A stretch of 7,685 nt of DNA from an uncultured Lachnospiraceae bacterium (GTDB lineage Bacteria > Bacillota > Clostridia > Lachnospirales > Lachnospiraceae). A program made the translations under genes and the position numbers. Positions 1-5,649 of this stretch are shown piece after piece; the stretch's first letter is position 1; each line of letters begins with the position of its first letter. The notes below the pieces were generated by a model. It was not told where the DNA came from, searched no databases, and saw only the letters and a list, made by a program, of their open reading frames with translations. The DNA lies in contig CAJOPP010000425.1 of NCBI GenBank assembly GCA_905236365.1, positions 1-7,685 on the forward strand. Reading direction: 5' to 3'.

Positions 1-1392
1 CTCCACATGTCCGGAATGCCCGAACTGATCCACCGCACATACCTTCTTCACCTCATATCCCGCTGCCACCAGCACCTTCACATCCCGCGCCAGCGTTGCC
101 GGGTCACAGCTCACATAGACAATCTTCTCAGGTGCCATTTTGATCATCGTCTGAATCGCCACCTCATCGCAGCCTTTTCTTGGCGGATCTACAACGATCA
201 CATCTGCCCGTTCCCCTGTTTGGGCATACTGCTCAGGCAGAACTTCCTCTGCCTTTCCCACGAAGAACTCCACATTCGTCATGCCGTTCATCTGTGCATT
301 CTTTCGTGCATCTTCAATCGCTGCCGGAATGATCTCCACCCCACAGACCCGTTTTGCCTTCTGTGCAAGAAATAATGAAATGGTTCCTATCCCACAATAC
401 AGATCCCACACCATCTCATCCCCATGCAGGTCTGCATATTCCAATGCTTTCCCGTACAGCTTTTCTGTCTGTTCCGGATTCACCTGATAGAAAGACAACG
501 GGCTGATCTGATATTTTACATTTCCAATATAATCCGTAATCGTATCACTGCCCCAAATGGTACGACAGCTATCTCCTAAAATCTTATTTGTCTTTTCCCT
601 GTTCACATTAATGGATATACTTGTAATCCCCTGAACGTTCTGCATGCACCGGACAAACTCCTGTTCCACATTGCAATAACCCTGACCACCTGTTTTTCCA
701 ATCAGTTCCGTACCGTTTAAGATCAGACAGATCATGACCTCACCGGTCTTTCTTCCAACCCGGGTTAAAATATGACGCACAAGCCCGGTATGAGTGGTCT
801 CATCATAAGGTTCCACCTGATATGTTTCCAAAAATGCCCGAAACCTTCTTATAATATCATCATTCACCTTATCTTGAAGATAACAAACATCTGTATCCAT
901 AACAGAATGGGTTCTCCCTGCGTAAAAGCCAATTGCAATCTTTCCATCCTTTCCTCGCTGTACCGGAAATTGTGCCTTATTCCGATAGCGGATGGCCGGA
1001 AATTTCTCTTCCCCAACATCTTCCATACCGATAATCGGCTCCATCAACTGCTCCACGTCCGCAATTCCCCCAATTCGTTTCAGGCAGTTCATGACCTTGT
1101 CCTGTTTCCAGGCCAGCTGCCTGCCATAATCCAACTGCATGATACTGCAACCTCCACACTTTCTTGCCATGGAACAGATTGGTTCTACCCGTGATACAGA
1201 AGGTGTCAGGATTTCCATCAGCCGTCCATAGGCATAATGTTTCTTTACCTTGATAATCTTAATCCTTGCCACATCACCGACAACTGCATCCTTCACAAAA
1301 ACAGCTATGCCATTGATATGACCGATTCCCTCACCTTCATTTCCTAAATCCTCTATTGTAATTTCGTATTCCTGATTTTTTTCTAAGACCAT
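1..1392 (-). CDS. rlmD: 23S rRNA (uracil-C5)-methyltransferase, RlmD/RlmCD (RumA) family, 3' end cut by window
   Basis: Cytoplasmic SAM-dependent enzyme that methylates C5 of uridine in 23S rRNA (U1939 in E. coli numbering; Gram-positive RlmCD members also modify U747). 464 codons are visible without a stop. Residues 5-62 look like a TRAM RNA-binding domain. C73, C79, C82 and C170 match the [4Fe-4S] ligand pattern of RumA. The SAM-binding loop is DLYCGIG at 330-336, followed by DPPRKG at 402-407 and the catalytic nucleophile C429 in SCDPATLARD. The visible end, FGHSGHVE, is the usual C-terminal motif, so only a few residues are missing beyond base 1. The start at 1392 is set by an AAAAGGA site about 7 nt upstream and by the TRAM domain beginning directly after it. 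The gene is divergent from the MerR-type gene. Whether it acts on one or two uridines cannot be read from sequence. Confidence 0.95.
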   Translation of the reverse strand, partial: MVLEKNQEYEITIEDLGNEGEGIGHINGIAVFVKDAVVGDVARIKIIKVKKHYAYGRLMEILTPSVSRVEPICSMARKCGGCSIMQLDYGRQLAWKQDKVMNCLKRIGGIADVEQLMEPIIGMEDVGEEKFPAIRYRNKAQFPVQRGKDGKIAIGFYAGRTHSVMDTDVCYLQDKVNDDIIRRFRAFLETYQVEPYDETTHTGLVRHILTRVGRKTGEVMICLILNGTELIGKTGGQGYCNVEQEFVRCMQNVQGITSISINVNREKTNKILGDSCRTIWGSDTITDYIGNVKYQISPLSFYQVNPEQTEKLYGKALEYADLHGDEMVWDLYCGIGTISLFLAQKAKRVCGVEIIPAAIEDARKNAQMNGMTNVEFFVGKAEEVLPEQYAQTGERADVIVVDPPRKGCDEVAIQTMIKMAPEKIVYVSCDPATLARDVKVLVAAGYEVKKVCAVDQFGHSGHVE

Positions 1393-1440
1393 ATTGTATT
1401 CCTTTTCTGTTTCATTTTGTATCTGCTCATAGTTTCTATA

Positions 1441-1449
1441 AGTATATCA
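1441..1449 (-). promoter_or_regulatory. Candidate extended -10 promoter element for rlmD
   Basis: On the minus strand these bases read TGATATACT, an extended -10 (TGn plus TATACT), about 50 nt before the rlmD start codon. This would give a leader of roughly 40 nt. No good -35 hexamer lies at 17 nt; a TTG-containing T-rich stretch sits about 20 nt upstream. The same nine bases occur in the promoter proposed for the divergent MerR-type gene. Confidence 0.5.
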
Positions 1450-1474
1450 TTTTCCTCAAAAAACTTAAACAAAA

Positions 1475-1598
1475 ATCTTCCCGTCCCAAGACTATCATAA
1501 ATCTTTCTCTCCAACACCATCATAAATATTCCGTCCTACACTATTATAAGTTTACTATTTCACACTATCATTAGTCTTCCGTTCCAACATCATCATAA
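1475..1598. repeat. Degenerate tandem repeat, about 5 copies of 24-26 bp
   Basis: Five head-to-tail units can be aligned at 1475-1500, 1501-1525, 1526-1549, 1550-1573 and 1574-1598. A weak sixth half-unit runs to about 1620. The shared pattern is a start like RTCTTCCGTCC, then ACACTATCATAA. Units differ from each other at several positions, so this is an old or diverging array. No reading frame spans it, and it lies just upstream of the proposed rlmD promoter. Confidence 0.7.
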
Positions 1599-1658
1599 AT
1601 CTTCTATTCGGTAACAGTAAACAGAACTCGAAGAAAAGCCCTCTGAGAACGTCGACAC

Positions 1659-1775
1659 TTAGGGAATAAATGCTTTCAAAAAGCGTACATAATCAGTATG
1701 ATTACGTTTGAAGGAATCGGAAGCACATCTTCCGTAAAAATAGTTTACAGCCGCCTCTGCCTCCAGGTAAAACAA
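1659..1775 (-). pseudogene. Possible decayed C-terminal coding remnant, 38 codons, family unknown
   Basis: On the minus strand this frame reads 38 residues rich in aromatic and charged residues, ending in NHTDYVRFLKAFIP and a stop. Going upstream, the same frame continues with a protein-like stretch (LVTAIPVSGTTEL) broken by two stops in close succession (TAA and TAG). It has no start codon or ribosome site of its own. It could be the tail of a lost gene, or a chance open frame. I do not recognise the family. Confidence 0.2.
1673..1734. repeat. Two adjacent inverted repeats (potential stem-loops)
   Basis: The first pairs CTTTCAA (1673-1679) with TTGAAGG (1708-1714), and ACATAATCA (1687-1695) with TGATTACGT (1699-1707) around a GTA loop; it has one mismatch and a 7-nt bulge on the left arm. 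The second is perfect: CGGAAG (1718-1723), loop CACAT, CTTCCG (1729-1734). Neither has a T-tract on the correct side, so they do not look like intrinsic terminators. They could be structured RNA or protein sites. Confidence 0.45.
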
Positions 1776-1779
1776 CTAC

Positions 1780-1833
1780 GGTTACAGTTCAGTGGTGCCG
1801 GACACAGGGATGGCTGTAACCAACTGTGCACAG
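1780..1833. repeat. Overlapping inverted repeats upstream of the MerR-type gene
   Basis: GGTTACAG (1780-1787) and CTGTAACC (1814-1821) are perfect 8-bp inverted arms with a 26-nt interior. ACAGTT (1784-1789) can pair instead with AACTGT (1822-1827), and CTGTGCACAG (1824-1833) is a perfect palindrome. The pairings exclude each other. The block ends 26 bp before the proposed -35 of the MerR-type gene, so it could be an upstream operator. Confidence 0.4.
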
Positions 1834-1859
1834 CAGCACCGCAATAACACCAACATTCA

Positions 1860-1888
1860 TTGCACAACAAAAAAGAAAATGATATACT
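1860..1888 (+). promoter_or_regulatory. Promoter of the MerR-methyltransferase gene
   Basis: TTGCAC (1860-1865) is followed by a 17-bp spacer and TATACT (1883-1888). A TG one base upstream of the hexamer makes an extended -10 (TGATATACT). The transcription start would be near 1895, giving a leader of about 70 nt. The promoter lies across the first codons of a longer in-frame reading from 1860, which is a main reason to place the real start at 1965. The -35 is weak (3 of 6 consensus bases). Confidence 0.6.
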
Positions 1889-1899
1889 ACTTGAGACAA

Positions 1900-1960
1900 C
1901 AACAATCACAAAGAAAAAGGATATACCCAAGATAACAGCAATCACAAAAAGAAAGGATGT
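1900..1960 (+). repeat. Duplicated leader segment carrying two Shine-Dalgarno-like sites
   Basis: Bases 1900-1924 and 1936-1960 match at 21 of 25 positions. Each copy contains CAATCACAAA followed by a purine run ending in AAAGGAT or AAAAAGGAT. The second copy supplies the ribosome site for the start at 1965 (AAAGGA, about 8 nt spacing). The first copy's AAAAAGGA has no start codon at a proper distance. Confidence 0.6.
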
Positions 1961-1964
1961 TTCC

Positions 1965-3236
1965 ATGAAAATTCCAGGCTATTACACTTCCGGCGAATTT
2001 GCCAAAATGGCACACATTTCTGTCCGGACCATTCGTTTTTATGACAAACAGAATATCTTAAAACCTTCCTATGTGAATGAATCCGGTGCCCGATTTTATT
2101 CGGAGGCAGATTTTGCCAGATTACAACAGATTCTTTTGTTAAAATACCTTGGGTTTTCACTAGAAGATATCCGAAACATGACGGTTGGCGATCCTGATTA
2201 TCACATGCTCAAAAATTCCCTGAATCTCCAACTCAAGCTGGTCCAGGACCGGATTGAACAGATGCAGCTGGTAGCAAAAGCAATCCAGGACACCACAGAA
2301 GCCATTGAAAATGAGCAGGACATCAACTGGAGTCAGATGTTAAATCTGATTCATCTGACCAATATGGAGAACAGCCTGAAAAGCCAATACCAGAATGCAT
2401 CCAATATCTCTGCCCGGATTCGTCTCCACAATTTATTTTCAACCAATCCAAAAGGATGGTTTCCCTGGGTCTACGAACAGTGTCATATTACAGAAGGGAT
2501 GGATATCCTGGAGCTCGGCTGTGGAAATGGCTCTCTTTGGAAAGAAAATTATTCCTGTCTGCCACAGAATATCCATATTATATTAAATGACATTTCAGAG
2601 GGCATGTTACGGGATACCAGGCGGGAAATCGAATCCCTTGAATTCAGGTCCCAGCCGTCCTTCAGCAGCCTACCTTCAGACGCAGGAAAAGAGTCTGCGA
2701 ACATAGGTATAACGCAGGTGCAACCCGGCACTTCCCGATTCTCATTTAATGCTTTCGACTGCCATCAGATTCCATACGAGGAGAACCGTTTTGACTTAGT
2801 CATCGCAAACCATGTGCTCTTTTACTGCAACGATCTGTCCTCCGTTCTCAAGGAAGTACGACGCATCTTGAAGCCAAACGGAATTTTTATCTGTAGTACT
2901 TACGGTGCAGCCCACATGAAAGAGATTACCGACCTGGTACAGAACTTTCATAACCTGATCACGCTGTCCGCTGACAAATTATACGAACGCTTTGGTCTGG
3001 AAAATGGTTCTTCTCTGTTAGCACCTTATTTTTCATCAATACAAATGCAGATTTATGATGATCGACTGATCGTTGACCAGGCAGAACCGCTAATTGAATA
3101 TATTCTCTCCTGCCATGGCAACCAGAATCAATACATTTTAGACCGTTACAAAGATTTTCGAACCTATGTTGAAAAAAAGACTAAAAAAGGATTTTCCATC
3201 ACCAAACAGGCGGGTATCTTTTTATGTAGAAAATAA
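1965..3236 (+). CDS. MerR-family regulator fused to a SAM-dependent methyltransferase domain
   Basis: A 423-residue cytoplasmic protein. Residues 6-75 are a MerR winged helix-turn-helix (FAKMAHISVRTIRFYDKQN at about 12-30, wing near GARFYSEADF at 41-50, then GFSLEDIR). Residues 83-118 form the usual dimerising coiled-coil helix. From about 150 a class I Rossmann methyltransferase follows: motif I LELGCGNG at 182-189, an acidic residue after strand 2 (D209 in LNDIS), FDLVIANHVLFY at 276-287 and the LKPNGIF strand at 302-308. A Ser/Pro/Gly-rich stretch at about 228-258 interrupts the fold between strand 2 and the FNAFD strand. The start at 1965 is chosen because AAAGGA precedes it and the MerR fold begins at once; the frame is open back to 1860 but that part overlaps the promoter. 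The target is unknown: the C-terminal half may be a real methyltransferase or a ligand sensor. The rhamnose operon follows on the same strand. Confidence 0.9.
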   Translation: MKIPGYYTSGEFAKMAHISVRTIRFYDKQNILKPSYVNESGARFYSEADFARLQQILLLKYLGFSLEDIRNMTVGDPDYHMLKNSLNLQLKLVQDRIEQMQLVAKAIQDTTEAIENEQDINWSQMLNLIHLTNMENSLKSQYQNASNISARIRLHNLFSTNPKGWFPWVYEQCHITEGMDILELGCGNGSLWKENYSCLPQNIHIILNDISEGMLRDTRREIESLEFRSQPSFSSLPSDAGKESANIGITQVQPGTSRFSFNAFDCHQIPYEENRFDLVIANHVLFYCNDLSSVLKEVRRILKPNGIFICSTYGAAHMKEITDLVQNFHNLITLSADKLYERFGLENGSSLLAPYFSSIQMQIYDDRLIVDQAEPLIEYILSCHGNQNQYILDRYKDFRTYVEKKTKKGFSITKQAGIFLCRK

Positions 3237-3329
3237 GATATCCGTATACTGTTTCCATACACTTTTTCAGCAGTATCCCGCCTATTATCACTATAAAATC
3301 TCTATTGCACATAAAAAATAAAAAAATGC
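3237..3329. other. AT-rich spacer after the MerR-type gene
   Basis: No gene is seen. ATACTG (3246-3251) and CAGTAT (3271-3276) form an inverted repeat with a 19-nt interior. An A-rich run (about 3311-3326) lies just upstream of the candidate -35, where it could serve as an UP-like element or pair with the T-tract of the following hairpin. Confidence 0.4.
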
Positions 3330-3360
3330 TTGCAGGTGACGTTACGTCACCTTTTATAAT
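3330..3360 (+). promoter_or_regulatory. Candidate rfb operon promoter with a palindrome in a 19-bp spacer (MerR-type layout)
   Basis: TATAAT (3355-3360) is a perfect -10. TTGCAG (3330-3335) lies 19 bp upstream as a weak -35. The spacer is almost filled by the perfect inverted repeat GGTGACG-TTA-CGTCACC (3335-3351). Promoters activated by MerR-family proteins typically have a 19-20 bp spacer holding the dimer's dyad operator, so the layout fits control by the adjacent MerR fusion. The centre of the dyad is about 2 bp off the spacer centre. The transcription start would be near 3367. The same hairpin can be read as a terminator. Confidence 0.45.
3334..3355 (+). terminator. Possible intrinsic terminator of the MerR-type gene
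   Basis: The 8-bp stem AGGTGACG/CGTCACCT with a TTA loop is followed by TTTTATAATT. It sits 97 nt after the stop of the MerR-type gene, with an A-rich run upstream. The stem is short and the T-tract is four T's then mixed A/T. It overlaps the proposed operator and -10 exactly, so the two readings compete, or the site may do both jobs. Confidence 0.45.
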
Positions 3361-3365
3361 TCAAA

Positions 3366-3416
3366 ATATCAGCAATGTCCAACTCTGATTCTAAATCATA
3401 TCAGCAATGAATTGGA
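3366..3416 (+). repeat. Direct and inverted repeats in the rfbA leader
   Basis: ATATCAGCAATG occurs twice, at 3366-3377 and 3398-3409, 32 bp apart. The first copy is followed by TCCAA (3378-3382), and TTGGA (3412-3416) lies just after the second as its inverted complement. The first copy begins at the expected transcription start of the proposed promoter, so both would lie in the roughly 90-nt leader. Confidence 0.5.
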
Positions 3417-3456
3417 ACATACTAATATAAAATCTATAAAAAGGAGGAACTATATC

Positions 3457-4353
3457 ATGAAAGGAATTATTCTAGCCGGTGGTTCAGGCACCCGTCTGTA
3501 TCCACTGACCATGGTAACTTCAAAACAGTTATTGCCAATCTATGACAAACCGATGATCTATTATCCGATGTCCGTTCTGATGAATGCCGGCATCCGGGAT
3601 ATTCTGATCATCTCGACCCCACAGGATACTCCGCGTTTCAAAGAACTTCTCGGCGATGGACACCAGTTTGGCGTAACCCTGTCTTATGAAGTCCAGCCAA
3701 GTCCGGACGGATTAGCACAGGCATTTATTATCGGTGAACAGTTCATCGGCAACGACACCGTTGCCATGGTACTGGGCGATAATATCTTTTCCGGTCATGG
3801 CCTGAAGAAGCGTTTGAAAGCCGCTGTAAATAATGCGGAAAACGGTCAGGGTGCAACTGTATTTGGCTACTACGTTGACGACCCGGAACGATTTGGTATC
3901 GTAGAATTCAATTCAGACGGCAAAGCTGTTTCTATTGAAGAGAAACCGACACAGCCGAAGAGCAACTATTGTGTCACCGGTCTTTACTTCTACGACAACA
4001 AAGTCGTGGAATACGCAAAGAATTTAAAACCTAGTGCCCGAGGTGAATTAGAGATCACCGACTTAAACCGCATTTATCTGGAAAACGGCAACCTCAATGT
4101 GGAACTTTTAGGACAGGGATTTACCTGGTTAGATACCGGAACCCATGAGAGTCTTGTAGAGGCTACCAATTTTGTAAAAACCATGGAAGACCATCAACAC
4201 CGCAAGATTGCCTGCTTAGAGGAAATCGCTTATCTGAACGGCTGGATCACCAAGGAGGATGTTCTCAAGGTCTATGAGCTGCTAAAAAAGAATCAATATG
4301 GTCAATATTTAAAAGATGTTTTGGACGGCAAATATCTTGATGTGTTGCATTAA
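3457..4353 (+). CDS. rfbA: Glucose-1-phosphate thymidylyltransferase (RmlA)
   Basis: First step of dTDP-L-rhamnose synthesis in the cytoplasm: glucose-1-phosphate plus dTTP gives dTDP-glucose and pyrophosphate. The 298-residue length is usual for the family. The nucleotide-binding signature GGSGTRLYPLT is at 8-18, K23 follows in SKQLLP, substrate residues lie in PDGLAQAF (83-90), the metal-binding D108 is in LGDN, EEKP is at 161-164, and the second metal ligand D226 is in WLDTGTH. The start at 3457 has a strong AAGGAGGA site (3441-3448) with 8 nt spacing. An in-frame ATG at 3412 would add 15 codons reading across that ribosome site and is rejected. It is the first gene of the rfb set; 146 bp separate it from rfbB. 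The protein looks intact and typical. Confidence 0.97.
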   Translation: MKGIILAGGSGTRLYPLTMVTSKQLLPIYDKPMIYYPMSVLMNAGIRDILIISTPQDTPRFKELLGDGHQFGVTLSYEVQPSPDGLAQAFIIGEQFIGNDTVAMVLGDNIFSGHGLKKRLKAAVNNAENGQGATVFGYYVDDPERFGIVEFNSDGKAVSIEEKPTQPKSNYCVTGLYFYDNKVVEYAKNLKPSARGELEITDLNRIYLENGNLNVELLGQGFTWLDTGTHESLVEATNFVKTMEDHQHRKIACLEEIAYLNGWITKEDVLKVYELLKKNQYGQYLKDVLDGKYLDVLH

Positions 4354-4499
4354 CTGCATAGATGGCTGCATTGTGAGTCTGCTTAAATGAAAATACAAGT
4401 ATCGATCACTCATCATTGCTGCCTGATTTTCACTGTATCACAGTTCCCAACCGGAACCATATTTTATTATACGAAGTCATTAAAAAAGGAGAAAAAATT
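4354..4499 (+). other. rfbA-rfbB spacer with two overlapping small hairpins
   Basis: ACTGT-ATC-ACAGT (4432-4444) and GTTCC-CAACC-GGAAC (4443-4457) are small stems that share two bases, so they may exclude each other. Three TGCAT words lie near the end of rfbA (4346, 4355, 4367). The rfbB ribosome site AAAGGAG is at 4485-4491. No T-tract terminator or convincing promoter is seen. Confidence 0.4.
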
Positions 4500-5519
4500 A
4501 TGACAATTATTGTAACCGGCGGTGCCGGATTTATCGGAAGTAACTTTGTATTTCACATGTTGAACAAATACCCGGATTACCGGATTGTATGCCTTGACTG
4601 CCTGACCTATGCAGGAAATTTATCAACCCTTGCACCGGTTATGGACAATCCTAATTTCCGTTTTGTAAAAGAAAGCATTACAGACCGTGATGCAGTCTAC
4701 AAATTATTTGAAGAGGAGCATCCGGACATCGTTGTGAATTTCGCAGCAGAGAGTCATGTAGATCGTTCCATCGAGAATCCGGAAGTATTTTTAGACACCA
4801 ATATCAAGGGAACTGCTGTCCTGATGGATGCATGTAGAAAATATGGTATTACCCGTTATCATCAGGTATCCACGGATGAAGTCTATGGAGATCTTCCATT
4901 GGACAGACCGGATTTATTCTTTACCGAAGAAACCCCAATCCATACCAGTAGTCCATACAGTTCCTCCAAAGCCGGTGCTGATTTACTGGTACTTGCTTAC
5001 CACAGAACTTATGGACTTCCTGTTACCATCAGCCGTTGTTCCAACAACTACGGACCATATCATTTCCCGGAGAAGCTGATTCCACTGATGATCGCAAATG
5101 CATTGAACGACAAACCACTTCCGGTATACGGCAAAGGAGAAAATGTTCGTGACTGGCTGTATGTAGAAGATCACTGTAAAGCCATCGATTTGATCATTCA
5201 CAACGGACGTGTCGGTGAGGTTTATAACATCGGTGGTCACAATGAGATGAAGAACATTGATATTGTTAAGATTATCTGTAAAGAGCTGAACAAACCGGAA
5301 AGTCTGATTACTTATGTAACAGACCGAAAAGGACATGACATGCGTTATGCCATCGATCCGACCAAGATTCACAACGAACTTGGCTGGCTGCCTGAAACCA
5401 AATTTGCAGATGGAATCAAGAAAACTATTCAATGGTACCTCGACAATAAGGAATGGTGGGAAACAATCATTTCCGGTGAATATCAGAATTATTACGAGAA
5501 AATGTACGGTGACAGATAA
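4500..5519 (+). CDS. rfbB: dTDP-glucose 4,6-dehydratase (RmlB)
   Basis: Second pathway step: NAD-dependent conversion of dTDP-glucose to dTDP-4-keto-6-deoxyglucose. It is a 339-residue extended short-chain dehydrogenase. The NAD-binding loop is GGAGFIG at 7-13, with D33 after strand 2 and NFAAESHVDRS at 80-90. The dehydratase catalytic trio T125-D126-E127 stands in STDEVYGD, and the Y153/K157 pair is in PYSSSKAG. SRCSNNYGPYHFPEKLIP further along is a family hallmark for sugar-nucleotide binding. The start at 4500 has AAAGGAG (4485-4491) with 8 nt spacing and directly precedes the Rossmann strand. The frame is open upstream to 4416, but those 28 codons do not resemble the family. The gene is intact. 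Confidence 0.97.
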   Translation: MTIIVTGGAGFIGSNFVFHMLNKYPDYRIVCLDCLTYAGNLSTLAPVMDNPNFRFVKESITDRDAVYKLFEEEHPDIVVNFAAESHVDRSIENPEVFLDTNIKGTAVLMDACRKYGITRYHQVSTDEVYGDLPLDRPDLFFTEETPIHTSSPYSSSKAGADLLVLAYHRTYGLPVTISRCSNNYGPYHFPEKLIPLMIANALNDKPLPVYGKGENVRDWLYVEDHCKAIDLIIHNGRVGEVYNIGGHNEMKNIDIVKIICKELNKPESLITYVTDRKGHDMRYAIDPTKIHNELGWLPETKFADGIKKTIQWYLDNKEWWETIISGEYQNYYEKMYGDR

Positions 5520-5649
5520 GCAGACTTCACAGTCACCACGAGTGGTTTGACCCTTGCGACAGTTCTTTCCACCTTCGCAAACATGTTGTCCGCAGGACAA
5601 CTGCAACAGTCAGTGTTCGCAAAAATATAATAGAAATGGACGTAAGAAT
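5520..5649 (+). other. rfbB-rfbD spacer with nested inverted repeats
   Basis: The strongest element is GTTGTCC-GCA-GGACAAC (5585-5601), a perfect 7-bp stem with a 3-nt loop. ACCAC-GA-GTGGT lies at 5535-5546. TTGCGA (5554-5559) is the inverse of TCGCAA (5575-5580), and TTCGCAAA is repeated directly at 5574-5581 and 5616-5623. CAGTT (5560-5564) can pair with AACTG (5599-5603). No T-run follows the main stem, so it is not a standard terminator. It might be an RNA processing or stability element. Confidence 0.45.

Larger units (their letters stand above)
1599..1859. other. Gene-free stretch between the tandem repeats and the MerR-type promoter
   Basis: No convincing intact gene is seen here on either strand. 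The stretch holds an imperfect long hairpin (1673-1714), a perfect 6-bp stem with 5-nt loop (1718-1734), an 8-bp inverted repeat GGTTACAG/CTGTAACC (1780-1821), the palindrome CTGTGCACAG (1824-1833) and a short minus-strand coding-like segment (1659-1775). With the tandem repeats and leader it makes about 570 bp between the two divergent start codons. Confidence 0.6.

Noticed and set aside
7..1194. Plus-strand open frames inside the rlmD region
   Set aside because: They are antisense to a clearly conserved methyltransferase reading frame and show no family features.
1475..1598. Tandem repeats as a CRISPR array
   Set aside because: The units are directly adjacent without unique spacers and are diverged from one another; no cas gene is present.
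1670..1711. A 13-codon plus-strand mini-frame that could be a leader peptide
   Set aside because: It lies upstream of the promoter proposed for the MerR-type gene, has only a poor, too-close ribosome site, and is covered by a hairpin.
1718..1734. Perfect hairpin as an intrinsic terminator
   Set aside because: No T-tract follows the stem on either strand; the nearby T-run on the minus strand lies upstream of it.
1860..1964. In-frame 35-codon N-terminal extension of the MerR-type protein
   Set aside because: It runs through the proposed -10 and the duplicated leader, is low complexity, and lacks a ribosome site; MerR proteins start right at the HTH, as with the start at 1965.
1745..1966. Minus-strand open frame of 73 codons with a very hydrophobic N-terminal half, resembling a small membrane protein
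   Set aside because: The hydrophobic part is the antisense of the A-rich duplicated leader of the MerR-type gene, there is no good ribosome site, and it overlaps the real promoter and start.
4983..5606. Long minus-strand open frame of 207 codons
   Set aside because: It is antisense to the conserved rfbB coding region, with no ribosome site and no recognisable domain.
5626..5631. TATAAT before rfbD as an internal promoter
   Set aside because: No -35 at a suitable distance, and transcription would start only about 12 nt before the rfbD ATG, leaving almost no leader.
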